Positions 55,828 through 64,000 of a stretch of 64,000 bases of DNA are shown here, one piece after another. Each line of letters begins with the position of its first letter. Position 1 is the stretch's first letter. Below the pieces are notes generated by a model that was given only the letters and a program-made list of their open reading frames with translations, was not told where the DNA came from and made no database searches. Location of the stretch: positions 13,827,950 to 13,891,949 of the forward strand of contig NC_079414.1 in the NCBI RefSeq assembly GCF_026213295.1, in the 5' to 3' direction. The translations under genes were made by a program, and so were the position numbers. The DNA is from Gadus chalcogrammus. Lineage: Eukaryota > Chordata > Actinopteri > Gadiformes > Gadidae.

Positions 55828-56682
55828 ACTATTGTTGAAAAAACCTGCCAAGCGGGGAGGGACACATTGTACGACAAAAAAACCCTAAAGAATATATTTG
55901 TATAATTCCCTGGAAAAACGTAACCGTTTTTTTAATTTTAATGGGTGGGCAATCAGTTTTTCTGAAATTATTGATACATTTGGGAATGGAAGGAGCACAC
56001 GGGTTACTATGGGAGTCGAGTGTTACTTACAGCTCTCTCAGTATTGGCACAAACAGCCTCAGCGGCAGAGATGCTAACCCTACCTCTGGCTGGGGGGTCT
56101 TACTAGTCATTTGTGCTGAGACACAGCAGGGCACGAGGACAGACATTTTTGTAGAAAAAAATGTGCTCTGTGCGTACCAGCGAGGGTACTGCAGTGTGAA
56201 TTTATTCTAGAAACAGACAATTTCTTGAGGAGTTTGAATAATATGGATCATTGAGAGAAATATATTATAAACATTGTTGCAAAAATATTGTATTATGGCT
56301 TGTTATGTCACCTTTAAATAGTGTTTAAGTATTTAGTAATTTTATAGTGTCCCTTTATCCATCGATCATATCTTGTCAGTTGTATGGTTTACCCGTGATT
56401 TTCTGTATTACTTTGGGTTTGCTAAATAAGCACACAGCAGCCTTGCTGATATGAAATTCCCCGCCGATTCCCACAGCGATGGCCTTCTTGCAGGGATTAT
56501 TTTGCAGAAAGGGGACATGACACTATTTGCTCAACCAATGCATGTGCATTTAAGAATTTGTTATTGTTTGATACCTCAGGTCAAAGGTTAGGAACCCCTG
56601 CTCTCCAGGGGTTAGGGTGAATTGTTCCAACCCTGTAGCTGCAAGGAGAAAGCAAGCTTTGCTGTTTTATACCATAAAATAC
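55828..56682. other. Non-coding stretch
   Basis: AT-rich. A short GGTTAGGAACCCCTGCTCTC phrase at about 56587 resembles a hAT-type repeat edge. No gene is recognised. Confidence 0.35.
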
Positions 56683-56830
56683 TGTCACGGTTAGCGGGTG
56701 GCAGGCAGGCAGGTAGGACCCAATCACAGACAGTTCAGGTAAAACGATAATTTATTAACTCAAAAGGCAAGGTACACCGAGAACAGGGGTGACGCGGGTA
56801 ACACAGGGAACACACCATCCAGCATCTACC
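56683..56830 (-). repeat. LTR-like fragment (minus strand)
   Basis: ACTGTCACGGTTAGCGGGTG, then a (GGCA) run, AGTTCAGGTAAAACGATAAT, TTATTAAC and CAAGGTACACCGAGAACAGG look like the end of a fish gypsy LTR read in reverse, with an AATAAA on the minus strand. No partner was found. Confidence 0.35.
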
Positions 56831-57449
56831 ATCCACTTGTAAATGTACCCTTAGAAAAGCTGTTTAAAAGATTCCTGATTAAATGATCATTAGTTATTAA
56901 TTTAACAGCAATTCAATCCATGGCTAGATTTTCTTCGCGCCCCCATTGCTCTTTAAACCTGTTAGACTGCGGTGTTCCTCATCATAAATTGCCACACCCT
57001 GCCCCGGTAGCTGATTGGTGCTGGCGTTTTGCGATATTTGGAAAAGGCTTTCAAAGGGCCGAGGCTCGAACTCGCGAGATCAGGATGAACTCATAATAAT
57101 TTAGTATTGCAGCATCAGCATCAAATATAATAAGTGACATCTGCAAGGTGTTTTTAGCCATTACAGGAAAACTGTCACCAATGTGTTGGAAGCAGGCACA
57201 TCGCACAGCATGGAAGCATACAAAATAGCAGTAGCCATAGCCTTTATATCTGTAGGAAAGAGAGACAAGGAGCCAGAAGGAAAGAGAGAACGAGACATGG
57301 AGAGAGAGTCAGAGAGAGCACACATCATTCTGCATGGCTGAAACAGTGTTGTTTTGTCTTTGCATTGAATAAAAGAGTTATATTGTTACAGACAAGCCAT
57401 TACAGGTCACCACTTTATTCAACCCTAAGGATAGGTGATCTCGGGCATT
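56831..57449. other. Non-coding stretch
   Basis: No recognised feature apart from a B-box-like motif at 57066-57078 judged to be chance. Confidence 0.35.
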
Positions 57450-57516
57450 AGTTATTTTGTTATTTTAGACATCCAAGAAACCATGTTTCTTGGATGTCTA
57501 AAATAACAAAATAACT
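57450..57516. repeat. Perfect inverted repeat (31-bp arms, 5-nt loop)
   Basis: The left arm 57450-57480 (begins AGTTATTTTGTTATTTTAG, ends CCAAGAAA) is exactly complementary to 57486-57516 across the loop CCATG. The arms are AT-rich. Its perfection implies recent origin, conversion or selection. Function unknown. Confidence 0.95.
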
Positions 57517-58759
57517 CTCCGGCTTACTTGATGGGCAATGAAATGGGATGTGACAATCCTGGGGGGAAGTGGATGGGGCAAATAAGGTTGACCCCGATGT
57601 GACCCGGGTGGAAGTTTGGGGAAGATTCCTATTCATCTATCGGGAGAGAACGGAGAGGACAAATTGCTTGCTCCGACATCAGGGATCGCGATGGCACAAC
57701 CAACCGCCAGTCACTAACCGGAGGACACATAGAACTTTTTAGAAAAACAACTTGAAACCAACGATGCTGGACGCATCTAATGCCGACGACCACCCTCTCC
57801 CGCAACCAACGAACACCGCCGTTCCCGTCGCCGATGCGGTGGGCGTCAGAGCAATCGAAACTGTGCCAGGGGGGCGGTATCGTCTTCCGTAACTGCTTCC
57901 ATTTTGTGGTTCAAGCCGTGTTATATTTAGTCGTCCACTATACTGGGTCGTCAGGCTAGAGGGGGGTTTGTGACAGACAACGAAGCCTGTGATGTAGGAG
58001 GCTGGTGATCTCTCTGCCCAGTATATAGTGACAATATATAGCTAGACTGTTCTTGCCCTAGTGACACCGGTCGATTCCATCCCTATGGAAACCTGGCGAA
58101 CATCTGGTTGATAGGCCAAGGAAAAGTGAATGGTTTTCATATCTGTATGAGAATGTACGGGAATAACTATTCATTACTAAACTTCCATAGTTCCACTTCA
58201 TTGTCACATACGGTTGCTTTGTTGCAGTTTTGTTTTTTATTTTTAAGGGTTCACTAAACCTTTGAAAACCAGTATGTCCAGGATATTGGCGTCCCGGAAA
58301 GTGTGCCCTTGCTGTGGTCCCTCTCTGTCTGCAGTGTCGACTGAACATCCACAGAACGGCATCAATCAAATGCAATCTATTCATTGTATGTGTCTGCCAA
58401 CGGAATCATCCCAATTACTAACGCAAAAAATTAAGTGCTTCTTACCGACAAAATTCGAGGAAAAATTTAGGAAATTTCCCATTTAGAGCGCCTAATGTTC
58501 GAGAGCACATAGTGGGCGTTTTAGAGGCTACCACAGTGTGCCTCTGTAAAGTGTTTACTTATTTCACCTGAATGCCCAAGGCGGCCATTAAAGCTCTGTA
58601 GAACGGCTTTACTGCTGCAGTTTTCCCCACGCTGACCTCCCCTCCGCAGCTACTAGACCCCCACTGGCCGGCTGACCGGCATGTCAGCCGCTGTGCTTCC
58701 CAGCAATCACACGCACACAGATTTATTTTTTATTTATTATGTTTATTTATTTATTTTTT
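57517..58759. other. Non-coding stretch with possible retroelement footprint
   Basis: At 57958-57985 a purine run (AGAGGGGGG) is followed by TTTGTGACAGACAACG, the layout of a polypurine tract meeting an LTR start. The neighbouring GC-rich 57700-57900 has no recognisable protein. Speculative. Confidence 0.25.
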
Positions 58760-58878
58760 CCACAATGTCTTGTTTTTTTAAACGATTTATGATGACTATA
58801 TGCTCTGTAAGGTGACCTTGGGTGTCTTGAAAGGCGCCTCTAAATTAAATGTATTATTATTATTATTATTATTATTAT
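58760..58878 (+). repeat. Repeat tail with (TTA)n
   Basis: GTAAGGTGACCTTGGGTGTC, then GAAAGGCGCCTCTAAATTAA and a (TTA)n run at about 58851-58878: the 3' end of a dispersed SINE-like repeat. Confidence 0.5.
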
Positions 58879-58884
58879 GTACTG

Positions 58885-59035
58885 TATATGAGTGTTGAGG
58901 TGTCCCAAAACACCTAACCCTCACTGCTCCTGACGAATCGCCTGGTCGAATGGTCGACACCGCCATCGGTGTATGTTTAACAATGGTTGTAAGTCGCTTT
59001 GTTGGTAATACAAATAAAAGCGGTATGCGGTATGC
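58885..59035 (+). mobile_element. SINE body fragment
   Basis: GAGGTGTCCCAAAACACCTA, then ACCCTCACTGCTCCTGACGA, GACACCGCCATCGGTGTATG and AATACAAATAAAAGCGG follow the common fish tRNA-derived SINE body and tail. The head is missing. Confidence 0.6.
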
Positions 59036-59252
59036 AGTATACTTTTACCCAAAGGGTCTTATAATATCTTGAGGACGTTTGAGGGTTTGTAGCATGGGAA
59101 GGCCCAGGTGGACGATGACATATCAAACAAACTGCAAATTAAGAAAACACAATTGACGGAAAACACAAACCCACACAGCCCCCAACAGCCAACACAACGC
59201 ACAACGCAAAAGTCACAACACAATCACAAAAGTCAAATAACAAATACAAGAG

Positions 59253-59290
<38 letters not shown>

Positions 59291-60177
59291 AGGGCCTATA
59301 GAGAAATGCATCCATTCTTAAAATCACAAATTTATGTATGCACACAAAGCCACACACACAAACACACACCCACACGTACAAGAACAAAGATACACAGACA
59401 TAAACAGACAATGCTCATGAATAAAAACAAACAACAATTCATACAGACTGACACATGGACGTATGCGAGTAATGAACACAATCTCATACACACACACCGC
59501 AATCAGTATATGACACACACATGACCTTGTGGACTTATTGAAACATAACATAGAGAACCACTTTTGTTGAGGTTGACCCTTTGTGAGCAACACGGCATGA
59601 TTTAAACGATATGCTTAAAGTAAAAGATGAGTGAAAGACAGCCTCCATACTAAGGCATACAGGGATGAGGAGTTGGATCCAGACATCTAGAGGTTTCTCT
59701 TCATCAGTCTGCCATTGATGAGTCCTGGGCTGCAGGCAGTTTGACACATGTATTCTTCACAGTAATCATTTGTTTAAGGGCTCCTGTATTGGTCATATGG
59801 GGCTTGGTGAAAATAAAGGAGGCTTCATAGTGCACACATGCCTTTAAATGGGCAACAACAATACCTCCACCCTGTTAAACGTGTTTAATGATGTAAGAAC
59901 GGTATTACTGCGAGCCATCTGAGGGGCCAGATCTGCATAACCAGAGAGTCTCTGTAGAGGCTAGAGTGGCCCAGACTGGCACAAACGGCTTTTAATTCTC
60001 TGCCAAAGACTGCTTTAGGCATGTGCTTACTAGTTAAAGAGGAGAGGAGGCGAGGACAGAGTTCTTAGCTCCTGACCCCCTCTTACAGCCGTCAGGAGGA
60101 CAGAAGGAGAAGGGAGTCAGGAAGAAGGAGGTGACTCATGTGGACAACATCTCACCTATCACCCATCACTGATCGTA
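59036..60177. other. Non-coding stretch with CA-rich low complexity
   Basis: A short (CA)n lies at 59254-59288, with CA-rich degenerate sequence to 59520. The 138-codon frame at 59108-59524 is compositionally biased and not a gene. Confidence 0.45.
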
Positions 60178-60312
60178 ATACATGGACCCAACACACAGAT
60201 CCAATATATTGACCCAACACACAGACCCAATACAAAGACCTACTAAATAGACCCAATTCCTAGACCCAATACAAAGACCCAAAACATAGAACCAATACAT
60301 AGAACCACTACA
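60178..60312. repeat. Degenerate tandem repeat, about 15-bp unit
   Basis: ACCCAATACAAAGACC / ACCCAACACACAGACC variants recur about eight times. Confidence 0.75.
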
Positions 60313-61532
60313 AAGACGCTAAAATATAATCGCAAATACATCATCCAAAATACATAGAAGCAAATGCATAGTTATGTAAATGAGCGGATGGATAGATGGG
60401 TGAATGGATAATAGTTATGCTGCAGTATAATTATTTTAGTTGTTTCCAGACTTTCTTGTTAGTCACCTTAGATAAACGCATCTGCTAATTGACTTAATGC
60501 AATGTAAACATAATGTTATGGTTGGATAAACATATAATGGTAGAGAGGTTGGACTTACCGGAGAAGAATGTTTGTGGATGCAATGATGATGGGATGGACA
60601 GATTATGGATAAGTGAATAGACAAAAATGGGTAAACAGTCGATGGGCACTTAAGAATAAACTAAATGGATGAGTGAGTTTATGGTAGGCTGAGACAGGAA
60701 TACCCAGATGGAAGTCCCAGACCAGGGCAGATGCTCCGTGGAAAATCCCTGTGCACAGTTCACCAATTTTATGGCAAAGCCTTCTGGACCATCTCTAAAA
60801 GATCTCATTTGAATTTGGAGGTGAACACTACAGGAAATGTTCCTTAAGTTTAAAGCATTCGTTCTCATCCTGGGGTCCCTGGACCCCTGGGGGTTCCTTG
60901 CTATGCTTTAAACAACTACAAATCACAATCACCATGGATGAATGTGAGCATAGCACTGTTTTTTCGTTAAAGGGAGTGCTAAACGTGACCACAGGGCAGA
61001 ACCGCGAGTCCCAGAGTTCAGCCAGTAAGAAGACTCTGGAAGAGTTCAATCCGATCTCATGGTTAGCGATGATTTATAAGCAGTAAGGAAGCAGGAATGT
61101 GAGGAAGACCCTCAGGAAAAAACAGAATAAAAGGAGAAGGACGAAAGAAAGGCGAAGGGAAGGAACAGAGGGAACACACTGAATTTCAAAACAATGATAA
61201 GTGTCCTTCTTTATAGCCATCTTGGGAGCCCCTTGGCGGGAGGAGGGGGGAGGAACACACACATATACACCATGACCTACTCTCCCAGGAAACTCACGGT
61301 AAATACAGAAACAACAACAAAATAAAAATAAGTGATCTTGAGTTACGATTGCTTCTCCTCCTCGCTAAGTGACTCAGGGGCCATTACTACAATACACACC
61401 CGGGAGATGGATGAAAATCAAATGACAAACACACCCACACAAGCACTCAGTACCACACACACTCTAGGCACAAATCAATGCACGATCAATGCACAAAAAT
61501 ACTGAAATAATATTTAAGTTGCTAAAATGTAC

Positions 61533-61537
<5 letters not shown>
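60313..61537. other. Non-coding stretch with hAT-like edge
   Basis: 60858-60900 (TCATCCTGGGGTCCCTGGAC, CCCCTGGGGGTTCC) resembles the terminal region of hAT/Charlie-type repeats. No transposase frame. Otherwise nothing is recognised. Confidence 0.35.
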
Positions 61538-61580
<43 letters not shown>

Positions 61581-61590
61581 GGGGGGGGGC
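61538..61590. repeat. (GT)n followed by poly(G)
   Basis: About 40 bp of GT runs directly into about 12 G residues. Confidence 0.93.

Positions 61591-64000
<2,410 letters not shown>

Noticed and set aside
57060..57090. B-box-like GAGTTCGAGCC on the minus strand
   Set aside because: No A box at tRNA spacing and no cloverleaf; probably chance.

Overview
This is vertebrate nuclear DNA, most likely from a teleost fish. It is intron-containing and gene-poor, and it is packed with microsatellites and remnants of fish-type transposons (tRNA-derived SINEs, an L2/CR1-type LINE, Ty3/gypsy elements, TIR elements). Two features point, by inference only, to the cod order (Gadiformes). One is the very high number of long (CA/GT)n arrays: about fifteen loci, many over 100 bp. 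The other is a Ty3/gypsy element whose integrase lies upstream of its reverse transcriptase, the arrangement known from the Gmr1 group first described in Atlantic cod. There are no operons, Shine-Dalgarno sites or CRISPR arrays.

Layout. 1-2192: one copy of a non-autonomous TIR transposon, cut by the window edge and split by a nested repeat with two tRNA-like heads. 3395-4676: a CCA-rich simple repeat split by a 399-bp solo-LTR-like insertion with a 4-bp target duplication. 5.5-13.2 kb: CA, GAA and GA arrays and, at 11.7-12.8 kb, a 1.05-kb TIR element with a SINE inside it. 13.75-14.94 kb: a second, nearly complete copy of the first TIR family in opposite orientation. 15-28 kb: non-coding DNA with CA arrays, SINE pieces and a repeated module.

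28.1-30.4 kb holds the only host gene I can support. It has a non-coding first exon, a signal-peptide exon and two immunoglobulin-domain exons ending in a GPI-anchor-like tail (260 residues). 32.9-34.1 kb is a 5'-truncated LINE. 35.0-35.8 kb holds minisatellites. 37.6-42.5 kb is a decayed Gmr1-like LTR retrotransposon sitting inside a CA microsatellite. 43-51 kb is mainly simple repeats and non-coding DNA, plus a second copy of the nested repeat at 50.0-50.95 kb. 51.8-55.8 kb is a second gypsy element on the minus strand with conventional gene order (gag-PR-RT-RH-IN). It is better preserved but carries nonsense codons, a frameshift and no recognisable 3' LTR. 56-64 kb is non-coding, with transposon fragments, a striking 31-bp perfect hairpin and more CA arrays.

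None of the retroelement reading frames is intact, so they are annotated as pseudogenes. Most apparent open reading frames in the window are translations of CA, GA, GAA or CCA repeats and are not genes. I found no convincing new multi-gene system. The items most worth a second look are the Gmr1-like element and its microsatellite target, the unassigned two-Ig GPI gene, the perfect hairpins, and the tRNA-headed repeat family.
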